A stretch of 57,093 nucleotides of DNA from Kangiellaceae bacterium (lineage in GTDB: Bacteria > Pseudomonadota > Gammaproteobacteria > Enterobacterales > Kangiellaceae). The notes under the pieces are model-generated. The model saw only the letters and a list, made by a program, of their open reading frames with translations, made no database searches and was not told where the DNA came from. Shown in pieces: positions 24,837 to 33,233 of this stretch. Location of the stretch: contig JAPHTP010000001.1 of assembly GCA_026196875.1 (NCBI GenBank), positions 1 to 57,093 on the forward strand. The letters run 5' to 3'. A program made the position numbers and the translations under genes. How positions within the stretch are numbered: position 1 is the stretch's first letter; each line of letters begins with the position of its first letter.

Positions 24837-27287
24837 ATGTTAAATCGTTTTAGTCGCAGCAAGTTAAGATGGTTCTTCTTTTTGTTTTTTCTCGCTTTAG
24901 TGATCCCCTCCAGTATTTTAAGTTGGAAAGCTTATGAGCAACTAAGGTGGGAGTCGCTAATTCAGTATCAACAAGAAGCTGCATCTCTTACCAGACAAAT
25001 AGATAGTCTGCTCGGTCAAGCGATCGAAAAAGAAGAAGCCAGGGCCGATGCCGACTATAGTTTCTATAAACTTTCAGGCGATCCAAAGTTGGGATATGTA
25101 CAGCCATCTGAACTTTCTAAGTTTCCCGTAGAATCAAAAATCCCCGGTGTAGTTGGGTACTTTCAAGTTGATGCAGAAGGGATATTTAGCACTCCCTTAT
25201 TGCCAACAGACTCCAATCAAAGTCAGTTGTATGGAATTGCTGATGAAGAGAGAGTACTTCGTAAGCAGCTGGAGCACCAAATTCGAAATGTTCTATATCA
25301 GAATCAATTGGTCTCTGATCCTCGGCGCGATGTACCGGAGCTGACTGCTCGATTATCCGACAGAAGCATAGCCCAAACTAATTTAACTGAAAGTGATTTA
25401 GTTGAAAGTGATTTAGTTGAAAGTGATTTAGTTGAAAGTGAAGCGGTTGCAAAAAGGGAGGAAACTGCAGAGAGAGAAAAGCTTGAGCTAAGCGATAAGC
25501 TAGATTTAAGGCGTGAGTTACTAAAGCAAGAAGAAGTGCCTTCATCTTTGGCTGGTTCATCTAGTTCTGATGTTCCTACATTGACCAGGGAAATTAAAGA
25601 GCAGGTGGTAGCTAGTGAAGCTTCGACTCCATCTGAGCACCATGAGTTAGACGATCAATCAAGCGCACTCGGAGCCATATCTGGCTTTGCAGAGGTAACC
25701 GAGAAAGCGGCTCCGGAAGAACAGAAAATAACTGTCACAGGAAGCCGTATAAAACGCGACACGAAAGCAAAAAAGACTCCGTCCCAATATACGAGCCAAC
25801 AAGCATTTAGTAAATTACAAACTCCAGAAGAACAATTAAAGATATCTGAAGATCTAACTGCAAACAAAAAGCTCAGTGAGCTTAAAAGTAATCGACAGCA
25901 ACTTGAGCAGAGGCAGCAAGCTCAAACTGAGTTAGATAAGAGAGCCCGCAAGAATAGAGTGGAACAGAATTATATTGCTCAACAGCAACTAAAAGCTAAG
26001 GATATAGTGGCTAAAACCTTAGATTCAGCCCCAGCTCCAGAGATTGTACTGCAGCAATCTACAGCTGATGAAGCCACTCTAGATGTTGACCAAATTACGG
26101 AAGAATTGGCGGATAATGAAGAGATCCAAATTAGTTTATTTAGCAGTAAAGTCGAGCCATTTAGATTTAGTTTACTACGTAGTGGCCACTTTGTTGCTTA
26201 CAGACAAGTATGGAGAGATCAAAGGAGATTAATTCAGGGTGCAATAATTGACGCTGAGAAATTCTTCGACTCGGGTATTAAGCAGTTCTGGAACAACTCT
26301 GGATTAAGTGATATCTCCTCTCTGAATATAGGTTATGCAAACAGTTTACTAAAGACTTTTTCTGGCGACGAAGAGTACTACAACCGTTCAGTCGAGCAAG
26401 CGCCTTTAAAAGGTGAACAGTTATACTTTGGTAATCTAAGCGAACCTTTTAATCAAATGTCCATGCTATTTACTATTACAAAAATGCCGGTGAGTGCTGG
26501 CGCTAACTTTATCCTCATAGTTGCGCTTAGTTTAGTCGCAGTAATCACCTTTGGAACCTACTTGCTCTATCGTCTTGCACTAGGGCAGTCGATGTTGGCA
26601 CAGCAGCAACAGGATTTTGTTTCGTCGGTTAGTCACGAATTAAAAACACCGCTTACTTCAATTCGAATGTACGGAGAGATACTTAAGCAGGGGTGGATGG
26701 ATGAAGCTAAGAAACAGGAATATTATGATTACATTTATAATGAATCGGAGCGGCTATCGAGGCTGATAGCCAACGTGCTACAGATTTCAAAAGTTAACCG
26801 TAATGCACTGGAGCTTGATTTAAAGCCTGTCAGTGTTGCACAGCTTATAGATCTGGTTCATTCAAAAATAGATCGTCAAATTGAGCAAAGTGGATTCGAG
26901 ATTGAGTTTAGAGTTGACTCAAGCTTAAACGATATCAAACTCCTGGTAGAACAAGATGCTTTTATTCAAGTCATTATTAATCTAGTAGATAACGCCATAA
27001 AGTATTCGGCTAAATCTGAGACAAAGCAGATCGTTTTTGGCGTTTCAGAATCAAACACGCGGCTAGAGTTTTCGGTTAGAGACTTTGGTCCTGGGATCGC
27101 TAAAGGGCAGAAGAAGAAAATATTTGATCTGTTTTACCGAACTGGCGATGAATTAACTAGAGAGTGTCAAGGTACAGGCATTGGACTGGCATTAGTGAGA
27201 GAACTTGCTAGTGCGATGGATGCCTCTATCAAAGTTGATAATAAGAATCCGGGAGCGGAGTTTACGGTTTCATTTCCGAAGGGCTGA
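24837..27287 (+). CDS. sensor histidine kinase with very large low-complexity periplasmic region
   Basis: A transmembrane helix at about 12-30 and another at about 565-588 frame a periplasmic region of some 530 residues. The cytoplasmic part has HisKA with SHELKTPLTSIRMYGEIL (His about residue 600) and HATPase boxes (NLVDNAIKYS, FSVRDFGPGIAKG, GTGIGLALVRE). The periplasmic region holds a tandem ESDLV repeat, Gln/Glu-rich coiled coil and an ITVTGSRIKRD motif typical of TonB-dependent receptor N-termini. It pairs with the upstream response regulator and probably controls the divergent PspA-like operon. Confidence 0.9.
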   Translation: MLNRFSRSKLRWFFFLFFLALVIPSSILSWKAYEQLRWESLIQYQQEAASLTRQIDSLLGQAIEKEEARADADYSFYKLSGDPKLGYVQPSELSKFPVESKIPGVVGYFQVDAEGIFSTPLLPTDSNQSQLYGIADEERVLRKQLEHQIRNVLYQNQLVSDPRRDVPELTARLSDRSIAQTNLTESDLVESDLVESDLVESEAVAKREETAEREKLELSDKLDLRRELLKQEEVPSSLAGSSSSDVPTLTREIKEQVVASEASTPSEHHELDDQSSALGAISGFAEVTEKAAPEEQKITVTGSRIKRDTKAKKTPSQYTSQQAFSKLQTPEEQLKISEDLTANKKLSELKSNRQQLEQRQQAQTELDKRARKNRVEQNYIAQQQLKAKDIVAKTLDSAPAPEIVLQQSTADEATLDVDQITEELADNEEIQISLFSSKVEPFRFSLLRSGHFVAYRQVWRDQRRLIQGAIIDAEKFFDSGIKQFWNNSGLSDISSLNIGYANSLLKTFSGDEEYYNRSVEQAPLKGEQLYFGNLSEPFNQMSMLFTITKMPVSAGANFILIVALSLVAVITFGTYLLYRLALGQSMLAQQQQDFVSSVSHELKTPLTSIRMYGEILKQGWMDEAKKQEYYDYIYNESERLSRLIANVLQISKVNRNALELDLKPVSVAQLIDLVHSKIDRQIEQSGFEIEFRVDSSLNDIKLLVEQDAFIQVIINLVDNAIKYSAKSETKQIVFGVSESNTRLEFSVRDFGPGIAKGQKKKIFDLFYRTGDELTRECQGTGIGLALVRELASAMDASIKVDNKNPGAEFTVSFPKG
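25389..25440 (+). repeat. 15-bp in-frame tandem repeat
   Basis: Three exact copies of GAAAGTGATTTAGTT plus a partial fourth encode repeated ESDLV in the kinase's periplasmic region. Being a multiple of three, copy-number slippage would change length without breaking the frame. Confidence 0.85.
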
Positions 27288-27424
27288 TCTTGAAGAAGGG
27301 AAGTTAAATCTGTTAGCAATTTACCTCAAAATATCAACACTAATATCCCTAAGATATTAACGAGCTAGCAGGGAAGGTAAAGATAGCTAGTAGCTTAAGC
27401 TAAAATTAGGCTAAACTACCCTTC

Positions 27425-27658
27425 ATGAAATATGAAGTAATAAGAAAGTCATGGTCCAAGAGAAGAAAACTCGACCAGCAAAAGGAAATTGAAAATATAG
27501 AATTCGAAGATTTTAAAAAAGAGCATAACCACTTTTGTAAAATGAATGTTTTGTATTCCGATGGTTGCAGAGAAAATTTATTATCAAGAGTGGTATTTAA
27601 TGAAATAAAGCAACACTGGATTGTGGATGGGATGAGTGTTGCTGTGAGACTAATCTAA
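27425..27658 (+). CDS. small uncharacterised protein
   Basis: This 77-residue, highly charged protein (starts MKYEVIRKSWSKRRKLDQQ; Cys at FCKMNVLYSDGCRE) stands alone between the kinase and the second ArsR module. No family is recognised. Length and start context support a real gene only moderately. Confidence 0.4.
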   Translation: MKYEVIRKSWSKRRKLDQQKEIENIEFEDFKKEHNHFCKMNVLYSDGCRENLLSRVVFNEIKQHWIVDGMSVAVRLI

Positions 27659-27780
27659 CGAAATATAATCAAACCATCCATCCCGTTTACCTTTCAACCA
27701 ACCTGTCTATTAGTGTATTAGAACTTGGTGTTTTCATAACTATTTGATTTTTAATGATTTAAATTATATTTAAGGAGTTA

Positions 27781-27839
27781 TTCAACCATCTAGTTGAATA
27801 ATGGTGTTTGTTGGTATAATATTTAACCAATTGGTTGAA
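27781..27839 (+). promoter_or_regulatory. twin operators around the ArsR-SRPBCC promoter
   Basis: Two related 18-bp palindromes, TTCAACCATCTAGTTGAA (27781-27798) and TTTAACCAATTGGTTGAA (27822-27839), flank a TATAAT box at 27815-27820. The second ends 13 bp before the ArsR ATG. This is a standard layout for repressor binding across a promoter, probably by the ArsR protein itself. Confidence 0.7.
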
Positions 27840-27852
27840 TATTAGTTTAAAA

Positions 27853-28185
27853 ATGACAGACAGCAAACAGAAAAGGCTTGATCAAATCTTTATGGCCCTC
27901 GCGGATGCGAGTAGACGCGAAATGGTTCGTTTACTGGCCGACAAGGAACTCACTATGAATGAGTTGTCGGGACATTTTGATATGTCTCTCGCCGCCGTTT
28001 CAAAGCATGTAAAGGTTTTGGAAAAAGCGGGATTAATCAATCGACGACAGGAGGGTAGGACTCATAATTTGAGTCTAGCTAGCGAACCACTTGGCGCCGC
28101 ATTGGATTGGATTAGTATTTATCGAAATTTTTGGCAGAAACGCTTGGACGGTTTAACAACTTTAATTGAGCAAGAGGATGAATAA
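27853..28185 (+). CDS. ArsR-type winged-helix repressor
   Basis: This 110-residue protein has LDQIFMALADASRREMVRLL and the helix-turn-helix LTMNELSGHFDMSLAAVSKH, so it is the same class as the repressor at 19457-19786. I use the ATG at 27853 rather than the TTG six codons upstream, which lies inside an operator palindrome. The SRPBCC gene follows after 2 bp. Confidence 0.88.
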   Translation: MTDSKQKRLDQIFMALADASRREMVRLLADKELTMNELSGHFDMSLAAVSKHVKVLEKAGLINRRQEGRTHNLSLASEPLGAALDWISIYRNFWQKRLDGLTTLIEQEDE

Positions 28186-28187
28186 TC

Positions 28188-28607
28188 ATGTACCAGTTAA
28201 CTATTGAACAAAACTTTAATATGCCACTCACAAAGCTATTCGACGCTTGGTGCAAAGTGGAAACGATCAAACAGTGGTTTGCGCCCGGAGAAATGATGGT
28301 TCCAGAAGCAACTGCTGATGTGAAAGTTGGAGGTAATTACCGCATCGTCATGAAAAGTCCTGATGGTGAAGAGCATATTGTTGGTGGTGAATACCTGCAA
28401 GTTGAGGCGAATAAGAAATTGGTTTTTAGCTGGCAGTGGGAGGGAAGTCCACATACAACCAAAGTTGAAATCGATTTTGCAGCTTTAGATGATAGCAACG
28501 CGTCACTTTGCTTAACTCACAGCGAGTTTGCTGATCAGGAAGCTTGTGATAAACACAACCAAGGCTGGAACGGATGCTTGGCTAATTTGCACAAATGTGC
28601 AGATTAA
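28188..28607 (+). CDS. SRPBCC (AHSA1-like) protein
   Basis: This 139-residue START-like protein has FNMPLTKLFDAWCKVETIKQ, WFAPGEM and CDKHNQGWNGCLANLHK near its end. It is translationally coupled to the ArsR gene. The pair repeats the logic of the module at 19 kb but in the opposite gene orientation. The ligand is unknown. Confidence 0.87.
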   Translation: MYQLTIEQNFNMPLTKLFDAWCKVETIKQWFAPGEMMVPEATADVKVGGNYRIVMKSPDGEEHIVGGEYLQVEANKKLVFSWQWEGSPHTTKVEIDFAALDDSNASLCLTHSEFADQEACDKHNQGWNGCLANLHKCAD

Positions 28608-28668
28608 TTTTATTCAAATAGAAAGAGGTATCCAATGGGAAACACTTTTATTGTTATATCATAGGCAT

Positions 28669-28695
28669 AAAAAAGCCCGTTTTACCGGGCTTTTT
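28669..28695. terminator. bidirectional rho-independent terminator
   Basis: AAAAAGCCCG and CGGGCTTTTT pair around a 6-nt loop, between the SRPBCC gene and the convergent secreted-protein gene. Confidence 0.85.
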
Positions 28696-28723
28696 CAGTC
28701 ATAATCGATTTGCAATCAAGTAT

Positions 28724-29095
28724 TTAAAAGTCTTTCGAATCACTATCACTAGAGTTCGAATCATTAGATTCTGTTTTGGGTTCTTCCTTTACTTCCGGTT
28801 CCATAGTTAAAGGCTTGACTAATTCACAGTTCCAACCCCAGCCTTTTAGTTTTTCAATGAAAGTGGAAGCTTTGTCTTCACAGTAACCTATTTCCGCTTC
28901 AGCATACCAGACAACGTTCATTTTACCTTCTTTGGTGTACTGTACTTCGCATGGCGTTTCACCGCCCTGAGGGTAAACAACTTCCACTTTTCGCTCAAAG
29001 GTTCCGTGAGTACAAATCGTCGCTTTATTGTCTGCAGCAAAGGCAGAAAGGCTGGTCAATAAGCTTAATGATAAGATTCCTGTAGTCTTCTTCAT
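28724..29095 (-). CDS. small secreted protein
   Basis: I set the start at the ATG giving a clean signal peptide (MKKTTGILSL...SAFA). The mature ~100 residues have four Cys (TICTHG, TPCEV, IGYCE, WNCELV), probably forming two disulfides, and an acidic Ser/Asp-rich tail. No family is recognised. Confidence 0.65.
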   Translation of the reverse strand: MKKTTGILSLSLLTSLSAFAADNKATICTHGTFERKVEVVYPQGGETPCEVQYTKEGKMNVVWYAEAEIGYCEDKASTFIEKLKGWGWNCELVKPLTMEPEVKEEPKTESNDSNSSDSDSKDF

Positions 29096-29161
29096 ATTAC
29101 TAGTCCAGTTAGTCATTTTAATGCCCAGAAGGTAAGCTGAAGTTACCTATAGTGACCTATA

Positions 29162-29974
29162 TTAATGGGCATATTTTTGGAGCACAGTATGCAGCAAGTC
29201 GTTTAATGCATCAATATCTTTAATGCCGTTTTGTGACTTATCTGCAAAACTTTCCAAACGTTCCAATTCCGCTTCGATAAAGTATTGGATTTCCGGTACG
29301 GCCGGAGCCATTTCTTTCTCTAAAGCTCGCTTTTTACGTTCGACCAATTGTTCTATAGCTTGGTTCAATTGAATATTATCTTTTACCATTTCTCTGAGTT
29401 TATGAAACTCGATAGGAGCTGGAGTGTTTTTGGCTTCCATCCACATAATTGAAAGTAACGGCCTTAGTACGTAAAAGTACTTTTTCAGCGGTACTACCTC
29501 CTTTCGCAAATATCCGCGATAGTTCGTTTTGGCCATACTACGGTAATGATATATGCCTTTTTCGACTGAATAATCGCTGTATAGAATTTCCCTGGCCTTA
29601 TTGGCAAATATACCATCATCGCGGTAGAGAATAGGTGATTGCAGCCACTCGACTATTGAAGGATTAGATTTACGAAAAAGCCGTAATGCTTTTCTGACAT
29701 CCCAGCCACTAATATCAATATCATCGACAATCGGATATTCGATTACGTCTCGTTTTTCCTCAAGATCGACTGCAACATACCAATCTTTTGAGTGGGTATA
29801 GATAAATCTCACGTCAAAATCGCTGTTAGGAGACGCAAACCCCCAGGCTCGACTGCCAGATTCAACGGCGTATAAAATTTTTACATCATGCTCTTCTTCC
29901 GCTAAAGTGAGCCTCCGTTGAATTTCCTCTTCAATGTCTTTAGGTATCATTTCTACTTCCATTTTCATTTCCAT
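29162..29974 (-). CDS. Pol-beta-superfamily nucleotidyltransferase (YcgL-like)
   Basis: The minimal nucleotidyltransferase signature is near the N-terminus: YAVESGSRAWGF then SPNSDFDVRF, the Ser-Asp-x-Asp metal-binding acids. The C-terminal ~130 residues are helical. Such enzymes transfer nucleotides to RNA, proteins or small molecules. It lies directly after RNase Z on the same strand, which suggests RNA as substrate. The start is uncertain: several in-frame ATGs and an upstream GTG at 30001 overlap the RNase Z gene. Confidence 0.78.
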   Translation of the reverse strand: MEMKMEVEMIPKDIEEEIQRRLTLAEEEHDVKILYAVESGSRAWGFASPNSDFDVRFIYTHSKDWYVAVDLEEKRDVIEYPIVDDIDISGWDVRKALRLFRKSNPSIVEWLQSPILYRDDGIFANKAREILYSDYSVEKGIYHYRSMAKTNYRGYLRKEVVPLKKYFYVLRPLLSIMWMEAKNTPAPIEFHKLREMVKDNIQLNQAIEQLVERKKRALEKEMAPAVPEIQYFIEAELERLESFADKSQNGIKDIDALNDLLHTVLQKYAH

Positions 29975-29985
29975 TATTATTGTCG

Positions 29986-30960
29986 CTAATTTCTCCTGCA
30001 CTTTATAAGTTCTCCAGACTTACTTAGCTCATATGTATCTAAATCGTCAGCTAAAAATAAATTTCCCGAATAATGTTCTTTAGCTTCTTTTTCTATATCT
30101 AAAATGGATGGACCCTTATTTGCTCCATTGGCAGCTACATTCGCATACCTCGCACTAAAGTGGGTTAGAATCAAATTAGGCAGTTTGATATCTTCAAACA
30201 CCGCGGCGACCGATTTAGCGCTTGAGTGTTGAGGCCCTCTACCTACTTTATCTGCTATATCCCGGGTATATGTAGACTCGTGTACTATCAAATCAACATC
30301 TCTAGCCACTAACTCAGGTTTATCGTTATCTCCGCAGATTATTATTTGTCTTGTTTGGTTTAAGACATCACAAACATCTAAGGTTTTAACAATGACTCCA
30401 TCCTCTAATCTGACATCTTTGCCTTGTTGCAATTCTCCCCACATTGGGCCCCGAGGCACTTTCAGCGTTTCCAATTTTTCGATATTGAGTTTGCTACTTT
30501 GTTCATTTAGTGAAAATTGATATGCGTAGCTTTTAACGCGGTGTGAGAGTTCAATCACGTTAATCTCAATACCATTAAAAGACCTATCTTTCTTTAGAGT
30601 TTCTACATCCAAAAACTCAAGAGGATAAGTTAAAAACAAATCGGTAGCTTCTATTACACCATCGATAAACTGTTTTATTTTTGCGGGGCCGATCAAGTAA
30701 AGTGTTTCTGTTCTGCCAGACATGGCGGTACTTGCTAGTAAGCCCGGGAGTCCATAACAATGATCTCCGTGAATATGGGTAATAAAGACAGCGGACAAAT
30801 TTCTTGTTGAAAGCTTAGTGTTGAGCAACTGGTGTTGAGTCGCTTCACCACAGTCAATTAAGAACCAATTTTTATTTTCGCCCACTTCAAGAGCGATCCC
30901 ACTGACGTTTCGATGTTTTGTAGGAACCCCGGACGAAGTTCCTAAGAATGTTATTTTCAT
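29986..30960 (-). CDS. rnz: ribonuclease Z (tRNA 3'-end endonuclease)
   Basis: This 324-residue metallo-beta-lactamase-fold nuclease has the start MKITFLGTSSGVPTKHRNVS, the zinc motif FITHIHGDHCYGLPG, and the later LILTHFSARY and VHESTY elements of RNase Z. It cuts the 3' trailer of tRNA precursors. The unusual tRNA array ends about 0.9 kb upstream, and several of its members lack an encoded CCA, the class of tRNA that needs this enzyme. Confidence 0.9.
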   Translation of the reverse strand: MKITFLGTSSGVPTKHRNVSGIALEVGENKNWFLIDCGEATQHQLLNTKLSTRNLSAVFITHIHGDHCYGLPGLLASTAMSGRTETLYLIGPAKIKQFIDGVIEATDLFLTYPLEFLDVETLKKDRSFNGIEINVIELSHRVKSYAYQFSLNEQSSKLNIEKLETLKVPRGPMWGELQQGKDVRLEDGVIVKTLDVCDVLNQTRQIIICGDNDKPELVARDVDLIVHESTYTRDIADKVGRGPQHSSAKSVAAVFEDIKLPNLILTHFSARYANVAANGANKGPSILDIEKEAKEHYSGNLFLADDLDTYELSKSGELIKCRRN

Positions 30961-31014
30961 TTACTTCTGCCACCTTAATAACTTTAAAAAGTCAATGAAG
31001 TTAATTGAGGCGCA

Positions 31015-31575
31015 CTAGGCAATACACCTCATATTCTTTGAAAAACCTTTCACCAAAAACTCCATTTGATCAGCCAGTATATTTCTATTGGCTAGTGCCA
31101 AATATTCAGATTTGTTAGGCCTAAATGGAATGGCAAGTAATTTCATACCTGCTTCTTCTGGTGTTCGGCATCCTTTATGGTTATTGCAAGATTTACAAGA
31201 CGCAACACAGTTTTCCCAAATGTCTTTTCCACCTTGGCCTTTTGGCTTTACGTGATCACGAGTTAACAGTTGTCTGTGAAATTGTTTGCCGCAGTACATA
31301 CAAAGATGCCCGTCACGTTGAAAAAGAGCAATATTAGAAAGCTTTGGTGCCTGTAATTCTTCAGCGTGAAGAACCCCATCAGTTGCAATAACCGAAGCAA
31401 TATCCAACACTGATTGTCGACCAGTCACTCGACAGAGTCCACCATGCAATCGAATCGCATTTTCACCGTAACTCCAAACTACGTGTTCTTTAGCATACAA
31501 ACAAGCAGCTGTTTCCGGTGCAATCCATTCGATCGCTTGACCAGCTTTGTTAAGACGCAAGATTTGAGCCTGCAT
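31015..31575 (-). CDS. HNH-family nuclease
   Basis: This 186-residue protein has a central HNH domain: CMYCGKQF zinc pair, LTRDHVKPKGQGGKDIWENC with the catalytic His, and CKSCNNHKGC second zinc pair. The family is widespread and its substrate is generally unproven. It is the first protein gene downstream of the tRNA array and is on the same strand. Confidence 0.85.
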   Translation of the reverse strand: MQAQILRLNKAGQAIEWIAPETAACLYAKEHVVWSYGENAIRLHGGLCRVTGRQSVLDIASVIATDGVLHAEELQAPKLSNIALFQRDGHLCMYCGKQFHRQLLTRDHVKPKGQGGKDIWENCVASCKSCNNHKGCRTPEEAGMKLLAIPFRPNKSEYLALANRNILADQMEFLVKGFSKNMRCIA

Positions 31576-31830
31576 GTTTTTCTCCCTTCTTGTACTTTAA
31601 CGAAAGTAGCATTAACGATAAACATACTGTCGATTAATTTTTAATGACAAATATATTAGCGATAAAAAATCCGTAACAATCTGGTTTTTGAATATCTTTT
31701 TATGTTCTACTACATTAATTTTAGAACAAAAACTAAAATGTTTTTTCGTAAAATATACAAGCTAGCTTTTCTAGTTTACGCTCTTATGACGCAAAGGTAA
31801 ATTTTCTATGAGGACTATAGATAGCTCTGA
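31576..31830. other. intergenic region between tRNA array and HNH gene
   Basis: AT-rich sequence with short palindromes (CTATGAGGACTATAG near 31808) but no clear terminator for the array on the minus strand. No gene seen. Confidence 0.4.
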
Positions 31831-31902
31831 AGCACTGGGTCGGATTTAAACCGACGCCACTCTGATTTGCAATCAGACACATAATCGCTCTGCCACCAGT
31901 GC
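31831..31902 (-). tRNA. tRNA-Cys-like (GCA), last member of the array
   Basis: The cloverleaf has a 7-bp acceptor (GCACTGG/CCAGTGC) and an anticodon loop TTGCAAA. The T-loop reads TTTAAAT instead of TTC-purine, and the 3' end continues TCA rather than CCA. These changes would weaken the D/T-loop contact. Confidence 0.8.
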
Positions 31903-32011
31903 AAAAATACGGTTGTTCGTAAAAGTTGGGCGATATTAAAAAGCTCACATCCATGTGCCATTTCCCTGTCATCCCAATAGCCGGGATCAATATCGACTAA
32001 AATGCTAAATT

Positions 32012-32085
32012 TGGAAGCCTCGATTGGGATCGAACCAATGATCTGAGAATCAAAGTCTCAGGTGTTACCACTACACTACGAGGCT
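32012..32085 (-). tRNA. tRNA-Gln-like (TTG)
   Basis: Acceptor AGCCTCG/CGAGGCT, anticodon loop CTTTGAT read as TTG, T-loop TTCGATC, encoded CCA. The body is quite unlike the usual gammaproteobacterial tRNA-Gln. It sits 7 bp after the Arg gene. Confidence 0.85.
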
Positions 32086-32092
32086 AAAAAAT

Positions 32093-32168
32093 TGGCACCC
32101 TCGGTAGGACTCGAACCTACCCGTCCTGGTTTCGAAAACCAGAGCTCTTCCATCTGAGCTACGAGGGC
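32093..32168 (-). tRNA. tRNA-Arg-like (TCG)
   Basis: A complete 76-nt cloverleaf: acceptor GCCCTCG/CGAGGGT with a G-U first pair, anticodon loop TTTCGAA, T-arm GTAGG-TTCGAGT-CCTAC, CCA encoded. One of the more normal members. Confidence 0.9.
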
Positions 32169-32288
32169 ATAAAAAATTGTTAAATTAAATTGGAAATACT
32201 CACATTTGAAAGCCGACTGTCTATCTGGCAATATATGCTCGCGCTTTAATATGGAAAGCGTTTAATTAAAACTACAAAGGGAAATCAA

Positions 32289-32742
32289 ATGAGTAATAAA
32301 GTAAAATAAAGTAAAACTATTCTTTGCCACATTAGTAATTCTTGTTGTATCAGGTTGTGCCGGAATCAAGAAAGCTCCAGTCGCCATGGACGCTGAGGCA
32401 AAACAATTTCAACCTAAGGCTGATGTTGCACAAGTGTACGTTTATAGAAATGAAACCTTGGGTGCAGCGCTATCTATGCCTGTAACCGTAGACGGAAAGC
32501 TTGCTGGAAATACTGGACCTAATTCTTTCTTTAAGTTCGACTTAACTCCCGGTAAACACACTTTTACATCTCAAGGGGATGAGTCTGAAATCACCATTGA
32601 TACAGAAGCAGGTAAGCTTTATTTCGTTTGGCAAGAAGTAAAAATGGGCATGTGGTCAGGAGGCTCAAAACTTCAATTAGTCGATGATAAAAAAGGTATG
32701 GAAGGTGTAAGAGAATGCACCATGATTGACTCGCGACTTTAG
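32289..32742 (+). pseudogene. DUF2846-like lipoprotein gene with a 10-bp duplication frameshift
   Basis: A good start (ATG 32289, GGGA upstream) runs into a stop after six codons. The cause is a perfect 10-bp tandem duplication (ATAAAGTAAA at 32296-32305 and 32306-32315). Removing one copy restores MSNKVKLFFATLVILVVSGC, an ideal lipoprotein signal, joined to the ~120-residue DUF2846-like domain (AQVYVYRNETLGAALSMPVT). The gene sits on the plus strand inside the minus-strand tRNA array. It could be phase-variable, freshly inactivated, or a sequencing artefact. Confidence 0.75.
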
Positions 32743-32747
32743 TTTTA

Positions 32748-32785
32748 AATACAAATGCAAGTCCGTTTAGACTTGCATTTGTATT
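32748..32785. terminator. strong 16-bp hairpin between lipoprotein gene and tRNA-Lys
   Basis: AATACAAATGCAAGTC pairs perfectly with the sequence at 32770-32785 around a 6-nt loop. It lacks a long T-tract but lies just after the lipoprotein stop. On the minus strand it follows tRNA-Lys. Confidence 0.6.
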
Positions 32786-32859
32786 CCCTTCCTTTCACGA
32801 GTACGGACTTGCACCGTCATATATGTCCCATTGTTCCTCGTCAACAATGATGGGGTGTT

Positions 32860-32937
32860 TGGTGGGCCGCGGGGGACTCGAACCCCCAACCTTCCGGTTA
32901 AAAGCCGGATGCTGCTTCGCAGTTGAGCTAGCGACCC
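32860..32937 (-). tRNA. tRNA-Lys-like (TTT)
   Basis: A 78-nt cloverleaf with acceptor GGGTCGC/GCGGCCC, anticodon stem-loop TCCGG-CTTTTAA-CCGGA, T-arm GGGGG-TTCGAGT-CCCCC and CCA. The D-arm is irregular. Confidence 0.9.
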
Positions 32938-32949
32938 AAAATGATTTAG

Positions 32950-33072
32950 TAGCACTTATCCGAATTGAACAGATGACCTATTGCATGTAAGACAACGCAA
33001 CCTACGTGGAAGTAGGGAGTGCGGGTAATGCAGGAGCAATTACCTGCTTCTACCAGATTGAGCTAAAGTGCT
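32950..33072 (-). tRNA. tRNA-Val-like (TAC) with ~48-nt insertion between D-arm and anticodon arm
   Basis: The acceptor (AGCACTT/AAGTGCT) and T-arm (ATCTG-TTCAATT-CGGAT) are intact, and the best anticodon arm is GTTGT-CTTACAT-GCAAT. Between the D-arm and this arm lie about 48 extra nt forming two hairpins (GGTAAT/ATTACC and CCTAC/GTAGG). The total is 123 nt without CCA; the 3' end reads CTA. An alternative reading puts an anticodon in the first hairpin and a huge variable region after it. Confidence 0.65.
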
Positions 33073-33078
33073 AATGAT

Positions 33079-33154
33079 TGGTCCCCAGAGCTGGTTTCGA
33101 TCCAGCCACCTCACGCTTATCAGGCATGTGCTCTACCGAATGAGCTATCCGGGG
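33079..33154 (-). tRNA. tRNA-Ile-like (GAT)
   Basis: Acceptor CCCCGGA/TCTGGGG, anticodon arm CATGC-CTGATAA-GCGTG, CCA encoded. The T-stem pairs (GCTGG/CCAGC), but the T-loop is ATCGAAA, lacking the first T of the standard loop. Confidence 0.85.
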
Positions 33155-33233
33155 AGAAAATCGAGTGAGGGCTTTCACCTTGATGGGTCTGTAGATGAAA
33201 CCTCGATCAAATTTCATCATCGCAATTTTTGTT

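Noticed and set aside
25378-25560. Minus-strand open frame over the tandem repeat (repeated HFQLN)
   Set aside because: It is the antisense reading of the in-frame ESDLV repeat in the histidine kinase gene.
32797-32841. 45-nt tRNA-like stem with ACGAG/CTCGT ends and a T-arm-like ACGG-TGCAAGT-CCGT
   Set aside because: No anticodon arm; too short and too weak to call, and part of it is explained by an inverted copy of TGCAAGTCCGT from the nearby hairpin.
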